DNA of 64,000 nt from Sphingobacteriia bacterium RIFOXYC2_FULL_35_18 (lineage in GTDB: Bacteria > Bacteroidota > Bacteroidia > Chitinophagales > Chitinophagaceae). The notes under the pieces are model-generated. The model ran no database searches, was not told the DNA's origin, and was given only the letters and a program-made list of their open reading frames with translations. Location: contig MIAG01000001.1 in the NCBI GenBank assembly GCA_001829005.1, positions 434,001-498,000 on the forward strand, in the 5' to 3' direction. Positions 44,367-52,574 of the stretch are shown here, piece by piece (the stretch's first letter is position 1; each line of letters opens with the position of its first letter). Made by a program: the position numbers and the translations under genes.

Positions 44367-45263
44367 ATGTTTAAAAATATAATTTCCCTGTCTGCGTTTT
44401 TTGTTTCTGCAGTGCTACTATTTACAGGCTGCAAAAAAACAGAATACAGCTTTGGTGCTATTAAGGCCCCAACAGGATTAACACTCAATACGGTTATTGC
44501 AGGTGTTGATGCAAGTAACCCAAATGGTAATGGTACAGGTAATGTAGCAATTACTGTAGCAGCTACCAATGCTATTACTTATAATATTGATTTTGGTGAT
44601 GGTAAAACACAAGTAGTACCAACAGGTAAAATAAATTACCGATATACTACACCAGGTACGAATGAATTCACGATTGTAGTGAATGCAATTGGTACAGGTG
44701 GAAGCATTAGCACCATCAGCAAAAAAATTACGGTATTTGTAGCATTTGAAATTCCCACTGCAATTGTAACCGCATTAACAGGTGGTACTTCAAAAACATG
44801 GGTAACCGATAAAGGAGCTGTAGGTCATTTTGGAGTAGGACCAGCGAATGAGTTTGCACCTATTTGGTATGCAGCAACACCAGATTCAAGAGAAGCATGT
44901 GCCTATGATGATGAAATTAGTTTCAGCAAAGATGCGAATAACAATATCACCATGACCATCGATAACAAAGGACAATCTTTTGCAATTGGTGCTGCCAGTG
45001 CATTCTATGGATTTAGTGGAGGTGATGCTTGTTTTGCAATGAGCATAGCAGCTCCAAGAAAATTAAGTTTCATGGATGCAAGTACTGGATCAACTGCAGC
45101 AAATTCAACTAGAATTGCATTTACTGTACCAGGTAATGGTATCATCAATTTTGGAACAGGCGGAACCAGCTATGAAATATTGGCTATTTCTGCAACCGAA
45201 TTAAGCTTAAGAAATATTGGTATAGACGGAAACTCTTGGTACCAAAAATTGAAAGTAAAATAG
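44367..45263 (+). CDS. PKD-containing PUL surface lipoprotein
   Basis: 298 residues from ATG 44367; the TTG at 44349 lies right after the previous stop and is less likely. Lipoprotein Cys22 (LLFTGC). One PKD-like domain (about 28-125: ITYNIDFGDGKTQVVPTGKINYRY), then a beta-rich C-terminal domain of about 170 residues with a Cys pair (REACAYDDEI and GDACFAMS) that I do not recognise; it may be a carbohydrate-binding module. It shares the PKD architecture with the preceding and following proteins of the locus. Confidence 0.78.
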   Translation: MFKNIISLSAFFVSAVLLFTGCKKTEYSFGAIKAPTGLTLNTVIAGVDASNPNGNGTGNVAITVAATNAITYNIDFGDGKTQVVPTGKINYRYTTPGTNEFTIVVNAIGTGGSISTISKKITVFVAFEIPTAIVTALTGGTSKTWVTDKGAVGHFGVGPANEFAPIWYAATPDSREACAYDDEISFSKDANNNITMTIDNKGQSFAIGAASAFYGFSGGDACFAMSIAAPRKLSFMDASTGSTAANSTRIAFTVPGNGIINFGTGGTSYEILAISATELSLRNIGIDGNSWYQKLKVK

Positions 45264-45266
45264 GTT

Positions 45267-46292
45267 ATGAAGTATATTTTAAGTGTGATAACTATCGGAT
45301 CTTTCTTGCTGCTTAGTTGCGGCAAGAAAGAATCTGCGCCAAGTGTAGTAACGCCAACCAATCTTACATTGAATGCAGTGGTAAGTACCGATAACAGTGG
45401 TAATGTATCATTCACTGCATCAGCTACCAATGCAAGTACCTACGATTTTGATTTTGGTAATGGGGTTTTTCAAACGGTTCCTTCGGGGATAGTAACTTAT
45501 AAATATCCAGCAGCTGGCACTTATACCGTAAACGTTATTGCAAAAAGCAGTACGGGTCAAACAGCCTCAAAAAGCACTCAGATAACGGTTGCCGTAGCGC
45601 AGTCGCTGGTGTTTTCGGATGAGTTTGACGCAAACGGCGCGCCTGATCCCTCCAAATGGGGATACGATATAGGCACAGGTTCTGGAGGATGGGGAAATAA
45701 TGAGTTACAGTATTATACCAATCGCTTAGACAATGCATTTGTATCTAACGGCACATTAAAAATCAAAGCCATTAAAGAAAATTTCAGTGGAAGTGCGTAC
45801 ACTAGTGCACGTATTTTAACTCAAAATAAATTCAGCTTTAAGTACGGAAAGGTAGAAGTGAAAGCCAAACTACCTGTAGGAGTAGGCACTTGGCCAGCAG
45901 TATGGATGTTGGGAAGTAATATTACCACTGTAAGTTGGCCAGCCTGCGGCGAAATAGATATTATGGAGCATAAGGGATCACAGTTGAATAAAATTTATGG
46001 CACCGTACACCATCCAGCAAGGTTTGGTGGCAATGCAGACGGAGGAACACGCGATATTACCAATGCAACTACAGAGTTTCACATTTATACTATGGAATGG
46101 AATGCAACATCTATTAAGTTTTTAGTGGATGGAAATGTATTTCATACTGTAGCCAATACTTCTAGCTTACCCTTTAATCAAAACTTCTTTTTAATCATGA
46201 ACCTGGCCATGGGCGGCACTTTTGGAGGCGCAGTAGAAAGCGGCTTCAGTAATGCCACTATGGAAATAGATTATATTCGGGTTTATCAATAG
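45267..46292 (+). CDS. GH16 endo-beta-1,3-glucanase (laminarinase) lipoprotein with PKD domain
   Basis: 341 residues, lipoprotein Cys18 (LLLSCGKK), PKD-like domain at about 25-110 (YDFDFGNGVFQTVPSG), then a GH16 domain (about 113-341). Catalytic EIDIME: nucleophile Glu229, Asp231, acid/base Glu234 in ACGEIDIMEHKG. Substrate-binding GGWGNNELQYYT is as in laminarinases. Lipid anchor with PKD linker suggests surface display. Starts 4 nt after the previous gene. Confidence 0.92.
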   Translation: MKYILSVITIGSFLLLSCGKKESAPSVVTPTNLTLNAVVSTDNSGNVSFTASATNASTYDFDFGNGVFQTVPSGIVTYKYPAAGTYTVNVIAKSSTGQTASKSTQITVAVAQSLVFSDEFDANGAPDPSKWGYDIGTGSGGWGNNELQYYTNRLDNAFVSNGTLKIKAIKENFSGSAYTSARILTQNKFSFKYGKVEVKAKLPVGVGTWPAVWMLGSNITTVSWPACGEIDIMEHKGSQLNKIYGTVHHPARFGGNADGGTRDITNATTEFHIYTMEWNATSIKFLVDGNVFHTVANTSSLPFNQNFFLIMNLAMGGTFGGAVESGFSNATMEIDYIRVYQ

Positions 46293-46302
46293 TAGTACAG
46301 TT

Positions 46303-47115
46303 ATGAAGCAAGCAAGCACAAGCATCGGCAGGTATTTAATCATCCTGCTGGTGCTTCTTTCTGCCAATGTTCAATCGCAATCATTCAAAAAGTTAGTGTG
46401 GTCCGATGAATTCAATGGTAAAGGATTACCCGATAGTACCAAATGGGGGTACGATGTAGGCCGCGGCTGTCCACAAAACTGTGGATGGGGCAACAATGAG
46501 TTACAGTATTATACATCCAAAAATACCAGTAATGCCCGAGTAGAAAATGGCATGTTAATAGTAGAAGCACATAAAGAAAATGTGGCCGACGCTAAATATT
46601 CCAGCGCAAGATTAGTTACCAAAAACAAAGGCGATTGGAAATATGGACGCATAGACGTAAAAGCTAAACTGCCCGCAGGACGTGGCATGTGGCCAGCTAT
46701 TTGGATGTTACCCACCGATTGGAAATACGGCGGATGGCCTCATAGCGGAGAGATAGATATCATGGAGAATGTAGGATTTTGGCCCGACTCAGTATTAGGA
46801 ACGGTGCATACCAATGCATACAATGGAATGAAGGGAACACAAAAAACCTTGGGAATGAATTTCAAGGATTTGTCAACTGCATTTCATGTGTACAGTATTG
46901 AGTGGGATGCAGAAGAAATTCGATTCTATGTAGACAACAAGCAGTACAATTCTTTTAAGAATTCACATAAAAATGTAGACGAATGGCCCTTTGATCAACG
47001 CTTTCACTTACTCATAAATATAGCAGTAGGCGGAAACTGGGGTGGACAAAAGGGCGTAGACGACAGCATTTTTCCGCAAAAAATGTGGATTGATTATGTT
47101 CGCGTGTATCAATAA
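46303..47115 (+). CDS. GH16 endo-beta-1,3-glucanase, secreted
   Basis: 270 residues with a cleavable signal peptide (ANVQSQ, about residue 25), no lipobox. GH16 catalytic motif EIDIMENVG: Glu150, Asp152, Glu155; NCGWGNNELQYYT and WPAIWMLP also conserved. Second GH16 of the locus, periplasmic by signal type, so the anchored enzyme would cut at the surface and this one trim imported oligosaccharides. Starts 11 nt after the first GH16. Confidence 0.92.
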   Translation: MKQASTSIGRYLIILLVLLSANVQSQSFKKLVWSDEFNGKGLPDSTKWGYDVGRGCPQNCGWGNNELQYYTSKNTSNARVENGMLIVEAHKENVADAKYSSARLVTKNKGDWKYGRIDVKAKLPAGRGMWPAIWMLPTDWKYGGWPHSGEIDIMENVGFWPDSVLGTVHTNAYNGMKGTQKTLGMNFKDLSTAFHVYSIEWDAEEIRFYVDNKQYNSFKNSHKNVDEWPFDQRFHLLINIAVGGNWGGQKGVDDSIFPQKMWIDYVRVYQ

Positions 47116-47117
47116 GA

Positions 47118-48590
47118 TTAATACCGCAGCTTACCCTGACTAGGTAAATAAAACGCATGAGCAGAACGGAGGTAACGCTCCATTTCATTTTTAGTATCTC
47201 CCAACACAGTAGCACTGAACGCATAAATATTCAACATTGATTGAATGAATGCTGGAAAGTCTTGGTGTTGGGAGATTTTATTTAAAGCCAATTGATAAGC
47301 ATCTGCATAAACAATCGGAATCATTATTTTGGTTAGGTTCTTCGCAGCCAGTTCTGCATTCATCATTAAGCGAGCCAAAGCACCATTGCCTTCCGCAAAA
47401 GGATTGACCTCGGAAAGCAAGAATAATAAGTAAATAGATTTAGCAAAAGGATCCTGCAATAAAGCATACCAATCAAACCCTTTGATAAGGGTCCCTTCAA
47501 TTAATTGCCAGGGCACCAATTCGGTAATGCCCGAAGGGTTATTGCTCTCTTTAAATTTACCCGGATTTTTATTGGGTCTACTCGCTACTAAAAAAGCATG
47601 ACGCTTCTGCAATAGTTGAATAAACTCCTGCGCCGTTTTAGGGCAGGTGGCCATTTCTTTTTTGTTGGAAGCAAGCTGGTAGGTATGCAAGAGGTCTTCT
47701 GCATCTTCTCTACGACCAGAAAGCGGGGAAGCGGTTTCCACCATATGACGGGCTTCGGATAGTTCAAATTCGTTGCCATCGATGTACTGAGAAAAATAGC
47801 TTTCAAAAAAAGCAAAGTGCTGAAAAGTTGCTGTAGACAAATTTTGGTCGGGATATTGGGGGTAATTGTTGCCCGCTAAATGCCCGTATAATTCTTCCAA
47901 TAATTTTACACTGGGTAGGTGGAAGGGTTTACCCAAATAATTATTTAGCCCGCTGGAGTTGTTGGCATTTGGTCCCAGGGCTTGTTGTTGAACCACGTTA
48001 ATTAACTTGGTCAAGACGGTTAATTCTTTTTCTAAACCAAGCATGGGCGCCAAAACCTTGGCTTGCTCTTTTAGCCGAATTAGGGCCGATTCTGAGTGAA
48101 TTTGAAGCAAATCGGTCAGTTTTTGACTGATTTCGGCTGTTTTTAGCGATTTTGCCGCTTCCTCTGATTTACGAGAACTCGAGCAATTTTCTAAAAAAGC
48201 CCGAGCATCTTGAGAGCGGTAAAGTTCATCAAAAAAGGGCTTGTCGTCTAAAATAGGCCCCCTGCCTTTGAGCAAATGAATGGTGAGGCCAGGCAATTCC
48301 ACCATTTTGGTATACCCATGGGTTATAAAAATATGACCAGTAGGGGTGGGCTTGCATTCCAGCGCCGACCGATGACTCAAGACTGCACCCGGATATAAAT
48401 GAGCAATGATTCTGAACCAGTTTCTTTTTACAATCGCATGCGTATTATCCGCAAGGTTGGTCGTGTAAACACGGGGTGCAATTTTATAAGCCAAGCCCTT
48501 GCGAACCAGTTGTTGAATGCGCTTCGATTCAGCAGGATTGGCCGATCCAAAGAGGATTTCGGACAAAACAACCGGGTTAGAATTTTCCAT
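47118..48590 (-). CDS. AbiEi-like + Fic domain fusion with degenerate Fic motif
   Basis: 490 residues. N-terminal part (about 1-115) resembles type IV antitoxin AbiEi-family wHTH proteins (RIQQLVRKGLAYKIAPRVYTT, AVLSHRSALE). C-terminal part (about 260-470) is a Fic fold. The catalytic motif HPFxxGNGRxxR reads NPFAEGNGALAR at 396-407: the catalytic His is Asn396, and the first Arg is Ala404. The codon is AAT where CAT would be His, one base away. AMP-transfer should be lost or strongly reduced. Possible roles: DNA-binding regulator or a pseudo-enzyme. It converges with the GH16 gene (2-nt gap) and marks the left edge of the accessory island. Confidence 0.78.
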   Translation of the reverse strand: MENSNPVVLSEILFGSANPAESKRIQQLVRKGLAYKIAPRVYTTNLADNTHAIVKRNWFRIIAHLYPGAVLSHRSALECKPTPTGHIFITHGYTKMVELPGLTIHLLKGRGPILDDKPFFDELYRSQDARAFLENCSSSRKSEEAAKSLKTAEISQKLTDLLQIHSESALIRLKEQAKVLAPMLGLEKELTVLTKLINVVQQQALGPNANNSSGLNNYLGKPFHLPSVKLLEELYGHLAGNNYPQYPDQNLSTATFQHFAFFESYFSQYIDGNEFELSEARHMVETASPLSGRREDAEDLLHTYQLASNKKEMATCPKTAQEFIQLLQKRHAFLVASRPNKNPGKFKESNNPSGITELVPWQLIEGTLIKGFDWYALLQDPFAKSIYLLFLLSEVNPFAEGNGALARLMMNAELAAKNLTKIMIPIVYADAYQLALNKISQHQDFPAFIQSMLNIYAFSATVLGDTKNEMERYLRSAHAFYLPSQGKLRY

Positions 48591-48743
48591 TAAATATTTC
48601 CTTTGCTTAAAATTGGCAATTATTTTGCGAAAAATTGATATTTATGGAAAATAAATTTTACTAATTAGTAAATAGCAGAAATTTTTTTAGAATAGTGATT
48701 TTGCGTGCTTGAATACGCCGTTTTATGATAATTGGACTCCTAA

Positions 48744-49073
48744 TTATTCTAGATTAAGAAACTTTACTAGCATATAATTCAATTCTAAAATTTCAATGGA
48801 AGACAGTTTGCCCAAAAGTCCTTTAGCCAAGGTTTTATCAAGTGTAGCTATTTTGCTGGTTCTAATTAATGAGTGTTTTCTTAGACCATTTATGGAATTA
48901 GGGATAAGTAGAACATCAGTGGCTTCTTTCCATTGAAGTTGGGTTGTTATGAAGCACACAGTAAAATCAAGTGCTGATTCAGCTAAAATGACAGCTGGCC
49001 TTAGTTTATTACCAGTCAAATTGGTGAAGGGAAAGTTGATTAATACAATGTCGCCCTTAGCCATTGTACACAA
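48744..49073 (-). CDS. PemK/MazF-family type II toxin (endoribonuclease)
   Basis: 109 residues, or 106 if the ATG at 49064 (MAKGDIVLINFPF) is used, as in most family members; both starts overlap the upstream antitoxin's 3' end. Motifs GDIVLINFPFT and LRPAVIL are typical of the PemK/MazF barrel; the conserved catalytic Arg is in RPAV and the Thr/Ser segment in ITTQL. Predicted ribosome-independent mRNA interferase, neutralised by the small protein encoded just upstream. Confidence 0.85.
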   Translation of the reverse strand: MCTMAKGDIVLINFPFTNLTGNKLRPAVILAESALDFTVCFITTQLQWKEATDVLLIPNSINGLRKHSLIRTSKIATLDKTLAKGLLGKLSSIEILELNYMLVKFLNLE

Positions 49074-49287
49074 CTTTTAAATCAGAAACGGTATAAAGCT
49101 CTTCTTCGGTTTCTAGAAAATTAAAAGCGCTACTTTCTGAAGCTAGTTTTTGAATGCCTTTGCTTAGTTCTTGTTCTTCATACTTTTTAAAAACAAAATC
49201 AGCAAAGTCTGATATTTCTTCAGCTTTGTCCTCTGGAAGCTGATTAATAGCTTTCAAGGTTCGTTCGATGATGATTTGTTTTGTCAT
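49057..49287 (-). CDS. Antitoxin of the PemK/MazF pair (DUF2281-like)
   Basis: 76 residues. N-terminal helical part with INQLPEDKAEEISDFADFVFKKYEEQ, the DUF2281-type signature, and an acidic C-terminal tail (FLETEEELYTVSDLK) suited to toxin masking. It overlaps the toxin start by 8-17 nt, the normal antitoxin-first order. Own promoter at 49306-49313. Confidence 0.82.
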   Translation of the reverse strand: MTKQIIIERTLKAINQLPEDKAEEISDFADFVFKKYEEQELSKGIQKLASESSAFNFLETEEELYTVSDLKVVYNG

Positions 49288-49305
49288 TTTGTATGCGTTG
49301 TATCC

Positions 49306-49313
49306 AAATTTAA
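49306..49313 (-). promoter_or_regulatory. -7 box TAAATTTG (minus strand) for the toxin-antitoxin pair
   Basis: Exact TAnnTTTG match on the minus strand, 18 nt before the antitoxin ATG. Confidence 0.5.
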
Positions 49314-49334
49314 TAATAATTATTCATTTTAAGC

Positions 49335-50078
49335 CTAATTAAAAGCGTCCTCCAAATTGTCGAAATCTATGCCTAAGAGTTGCTTAAAGTAATAGATATC
49401 CAATTCGGTTTTGGGATAATTTTCTAGAGGAGCCCAGGTATTTTCTTTAGATAAAAAGACTTCCATTGCTTCAACTTGAGGAAATACTTTGTAGTCCATT
49501 TTAGTTCCGTTGATGGTAATATAACCAGGGTAGACAAAATCCATATTAGCATCTTTGGCAAAATCCATGGTGAGGAGCATTAGGAATTTACCCAAACTGA
49601 AGCGTTTGTAATTTGGATGATAAAAGTGAAGAACAGACATCAGCGATTTTTCACCTCTATCAAAAAACCCCACAGCAATTAATAGGTCCTGATCAAAAAT
49701 CTTAATCATATGGGTATCAAAAACATCTTCTGGATCATTGAGTGCGGGAATACAATCTTTGCAACTTGGGTAGCCATCAAAATTGACGCTGGCTAAATAC
49801 TGGGCGTAGAGTGTTTCTATTTCTTCTGTTATTTCAGCTTCTTGAATTACAAAGGAAAAGCCCGCACACTTTTTTCTAATTCGCTTGGTAGTAGTTGTTT
49901 CTTTTGCTTTTTTCAAATTTAACCTTAACCAAAATACTGGGTCGTACTGACCACTATTCCCATAGTTTCCTACATAAACCTGATTGGTAGTGAACATATC
50001 TTTGCCCATTCTAAAATAGCCCATCCCTAGACCAAAATCTAAGGCAATGCGTTTATTGCTATTAAAATCTTCACTCAT
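49335..50078 (-). CDS. Arginyl/leucyl-tRNA-protein transferase-like protein (ATE/Bpt family)
   Basis: 247 residues. C-terminal half carries the GNAT-like acyltransferase fold of the ATE1/Bpt family: LGKFLMLLTMDFAKDANMDFVYPGYITINGTKMDYK, where YPGYI and KMDYK are the family's core motifs; YFRMGKDMFTTN and SCKDCIPA occupy the N-terminal part. ATE/Bpt enzymes add Arg or Leu to protein N-termini and mark them for degradation; the activity here is inferred. The N-terminal Cys cluster of eukaryotic ATE1 is not seen. Divergent from the WYL regulator; the shared 108-bp space contains the 15-bp palindrome. Confidence 0.72.
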   Translation of the reverse strand: MSEDFNSNKRIALDFGLGMGYFRMGKDMFTTNQVYVGNYGNSGQYDPVFWLRLNLKKAKETTTTKRIRKKCAGFSFVIQEAEITEEIETLYAQYLASVNFDGYPSCKDCIPALNDPEDVFDTHMIKIFDQDLLIAVGFFDRGEKSLMSVLHFYHPNYKRFSLGKFLMLLTMDFAKDANMDFVYPGYITINGTKMDYKVFPQVEAMEVFLSKENTWAPLENYPKTELDIYYFKQLLGIDFDNLEDAFN

Positions 50079-50101
50079 AATATAAATTTAGCCAACTCCT
50101 A

Positions 50102-50116
50102 TGCAACCTATTTGCA
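50102..50116. promoter_or_regulatory. WYL-associated palindromic site 1 (TGCAA-N5-TTGCA)
   Basis: TGCAACCTATTTGCA, whose reverse complement is identical over 15 bp to the site before rmuC (51217-51231). It lies 24 nt from the ATE-like ATG and 71 nt from the WYL ATG, so it could control both. Confidence 0.65.
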
Positions 50117-50186
50117 TTGTGGATATTTCAAGGGGCAAAATTATATGTAAATCAAAAGTGCTATTTTTAAATATAACCTATTGGTA

Positions 50187-51179
50187 ATGCCCAAAAACAA
50201 ATCTGCTGTTTTACGATATAGAATTATTGATGGATGTTTAACCAATAGCATGCACCCCTATCCTAGCTTGGAATCGATTCATCAAAAAGTGGAATCGCAA
50301 TTAGAAAAAGCCATTTCCATTTCTATGTTGAACAAAGATTTGGCGGCTATGAAAGAAATTTATGGGGCGCCTATTGCCTATCATAAACAGAAGGGTGGGT
50401 ATCATTATAGCGAACCCGATTTTTCCATTTCAGAATTTCCGTTAACCGAAGAAGAGCGGGAAGCATTGGATTTTTCCACTGCCCTATTACAGCAAATCCG
50501 CGGTACCCGATTGTTTCAGCAGTTTGAGAATGCCATTAATAAAGTAATAGAAGGGTATAGAATTAGTAAAATAATCGGCGTATCACAGCGACAGTTTTTG
50601 CAAGTAGAAGAACCCGTTCGACCGCAAGACAGCCCTTACTTAGAACAATTGTTACAAAGCATTATTCACCAACAACCATTGGCCATTACTTATCAAGGAT
50701 ATGGCCGCGAGCCCAAGTTGCACCAGTTCTCTGCGCATTTATTAAAAGAGTATCGCAACTGCTGGTATGTGGTAGGCTATTCGGATAGGGGAAAAAATCT
50801 ATTGATGTTTGCCCTCGATAGAATTAAGGAAATCACCAACAGTAATAGTGAGTATATCAAAGTGGAGGGATTTGATCCTGATGAATTTTTTAAGTACTCT
50901 TTTGGTATCACACAGATACACGAAGCCAAGCCCGAAAAAGTAGTCTTGCAGTTTACTGCGTATCAAGCACCCTTTGTTTTGAATCAACCCTTGCATCATT
51001 CTCAAAAGTTGTTAAAACAGAATGCCGATTTTGTAGAAATAGAATATCATGTGTATATTACAACTGAATTAATCATGACCATTCTTTCTTACGGAAAGGA
51101 GGTTAAAGTAATTCAACCACAAACTTTAAAAGACAAAATCAAAGCTACTGTGCAAGAAATGGCAGCTCAGTACAAATAA
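50187..51179 (+). CDS. WYL-domain transcriptional regulator
   Basis: 330 residues from ATG 50187; a TTG at 50181 would add only 2. N-terminal wHTH region (about 1-80: VLRYRIIDGCLTN, QLEKAISISMLNKDLAAM), then a WYL core at about 140-230 (PLAITYQGYGR, NCWYVVGYSDRGKNLLMFALDRI) and a WCX extension at about 260-330. WYL regulators sense nucleic-acid or nucleotide ligands and often control defence or repair loci. Palindromic site 1 is upstream of the gene, consistent with autoregulation, and the identical site 2 is upstream of rmuC. Confidence 0.85.
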   Translation: MPKNKSAVLRYRIIDGCLTNSMHPYPSLESIHQKVESQLEKAISISMLNKDLAAMKEIYGAPIAYHKQKGGYHYSEPDFSISEFPLTEEEREALDFSTALLQQIRGTRLFQQFENAINKVIEGYRISKIIGVSQRQFLQVEEPVRPQDSPYLEQLLQSIIHQQPLAITYQGYGREPKLHQFSAHLLKEYRNCWYVVGYSDRGKNLLMFALDRIKEITNSNSEYIKVEGFDPDEFFKYSFGITQIHEAKPEKVVLQFTAYQAPFVLNQPLHHSQKLLKQNADFVEIEYHVYITTELIMTILSYGKEVKVIQPQTLKDKIKATVQEMAAQYK

Positions 51180-51213
51180 AGATCCCTCCCCAATTAGTAC
51201 GTATTATCAATTA

Positions 51214-51234
51214 GTCTGCAAATAGGTTGCAGAC
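51214..51234. promoter_or_regulatory. WYL-associated palindromic site 2 upstream of rmuC
   Basis: Inverted repeat GTCTGCAA-N5-TTGCAGAC. Its core (51217-51231) is TGCAAATAGGTTGCA, identical on the opposite strand to site 1 at 50102. It lies just upstream of the -7 box at 51243-51250, so binding would cover the -33 region and block initiation. Confidence 0.7.
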
Positions 51235-51242
51235 ATCACAAT

Positions 51243-51250
51243 TATATTTG
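51243..51250 (+). promoter_or_regulatory. -7 box TATATTTG of the rmuC-nuclease operon
   Basis: Exact TAnnTTTG match, 18 nt before the rmuC ATG at 51269, 8 nt downstream of the palindrome arm. Confidence 0.6.
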
Positions 51251-51268
51251 TTTGCAAAAACAATTATT

Positions 51269-52573
51269 ATGGAGCCAATGGTATTAATTATTGGAGGGGG
51301 AGTGGTATTATTAGCCATTTTAGCCACCTTATTTTACGCAAAAGCCAATACTGGCTCGCAGTTAACTGTATTACAAGAACAGTTAAGGCAAAAAGAATTG
51401 CAACTAAAAGAGCAATTGAGTTTTCGTGCCCTATTGCAAACAGAGAAAGAACAGTTGTTGGCCAGGGTTTCAAAAACAGAAGCACAGTTAGAGAACAGCC
51501 AACAAGCATTGGTACAAGCCAAAGAAGCCAGCGATAAATTAAGCACTCAATTAAAATTAGAGTTTGCCGAAATAGCGCATAAAGTGATGCTCAACAATAG
51601 CGAGCAAATGCGTGCCAAGAGCGAGGAAAAAATTGGCGAGCTCCTTAATCCCCTTAAAACAGAACTGGGCGAATTCAAGAAAAAAGTGGACGATGTATAC
51701 GTAGCGGAAGCCAAAGACCGACATGTATTAAAAGCCGAGATAGACCGACTCATTACCATGAGCCAACAAGTAAGCCAGGAAGCCAATAATTTAACATCAG
51801 CATTAAAAGGGAATAATAAAACGCAGGGCAATTGGGGAGAAATGCTTTTAGAAAGCATTCTAGAACACAGCGGACTCGTGAAGGGCCGCGAATTTGTAAC
51901 CCAAGAATTTATTAAAGACCCCGGCGGCAATATCATTAAAGATGAGGAAGGACGAGGCTTACAGCCTGATGTAATGGTGTATTATCCTGACCAAAGAACA
52001 ATTATTATTGACTCCAAAGTTTCGTTGGTGCATTGGGAACAATATGTAAACAGCGAAGATGAAACAGAAAGAACCAAGGCATTGAATATGCACTTGGCAT
52101 CTATTAAAACTCATATAGATGGACTGAGCAGAAAGAACTATCCCAAATATGCGAAGGCATTGGATTATGTGTTGCTCTTTGTTCCTATAGAGCCAGCCTT
52201 TTTAGAAGCGGTAAAAAAAGACACCAATCTTTGGAAGTATGCTTATGATAAGCATATCATGTTGGTAAGCCCCACCAATTTATTGGCGGTTTTAAAAATT
52301 ATTGCCGACCTATGGACTGTTGAACTTCGAAATCAAAATGCTATTGAGATAGCCGAGAAAGCGGGAATGATGTATGATAAGTTTGTGTTGTATTTAGAAA
52401 GTATGGAATCGGTAGGCAATGGCATTAAAAATGCACAGACTGCTTATGATAAAGCCATGGGGCAATTGAGTACAGGCCGAGGCAATTTAGTGGGTCGTGC
52501 AGAAGAGTTAAAGAAAATGGGGGCTGCAGCACAGAAACAAATTCCGGATAAAATATTGTTTGAATTAAAATAA
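51269..52573 (+). CDS. rmuC: RmuC family DNA recombination protein
   Basis: 434 residues from ATG 51269 (the TTG at 51227 lies inside the operator). N-terminal TM helix (MVLIIGGGVVLLAILATLFY), coiled coil (about 30-110) and the RmuC nuclease-like fold with GNWGEMLLESILEHSGL, LQPDVMVYYPDQRTIIIDSKVSL, YVLLFVPIEPAFLEAV and SPTNLLAVLKII. The D...DSK positions fit a restriction-endonuclease-like core. RmuC limits inversions at short inverted repeats. The DUF2779 nuclease gene starts 2 nt after its stop, so both are one operon under the palindrome at 51214. Confidence 0.9.
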   Translation: MEPMVLIIGGGVVLLAILATLFYAKANTGSQLTVLQEQLRQKELQLKEQLSFRALLQTEKEQLLARVSKTEAQLENSQQALVQAKEASDKLSTQLKLEFAEIAHKVMLNNSEQMRAKSEEKIGELLNPLKTELGEFKKKVDDVYVAEAKDRHVLKAEIDRLITMSQQVSQEANNLTSALKGNNKTQGNWGEMLLESILEHSGLVKGREFVTQEFIKDPGGNIIKDEEGRGLQPDVMVYYPDQRTIIIDSKVSLVHWEQYVNSEDETERTKALNMHLASIKTHIDGLSRKNYPKYAKALDYVLLFVPIEPAFLEAVKKDTNLWKYAYDKHIMLVSPTNLLAVLKIIADLWTVELRNQNAIEIAEKAGMMYDKFVLYLESMESVGNGIKNAQTAYDKAMGQLSTGRGNLVGRAEELKKMGAAAQKQIPDKILFELK

Positions 52574-52574
52574 T

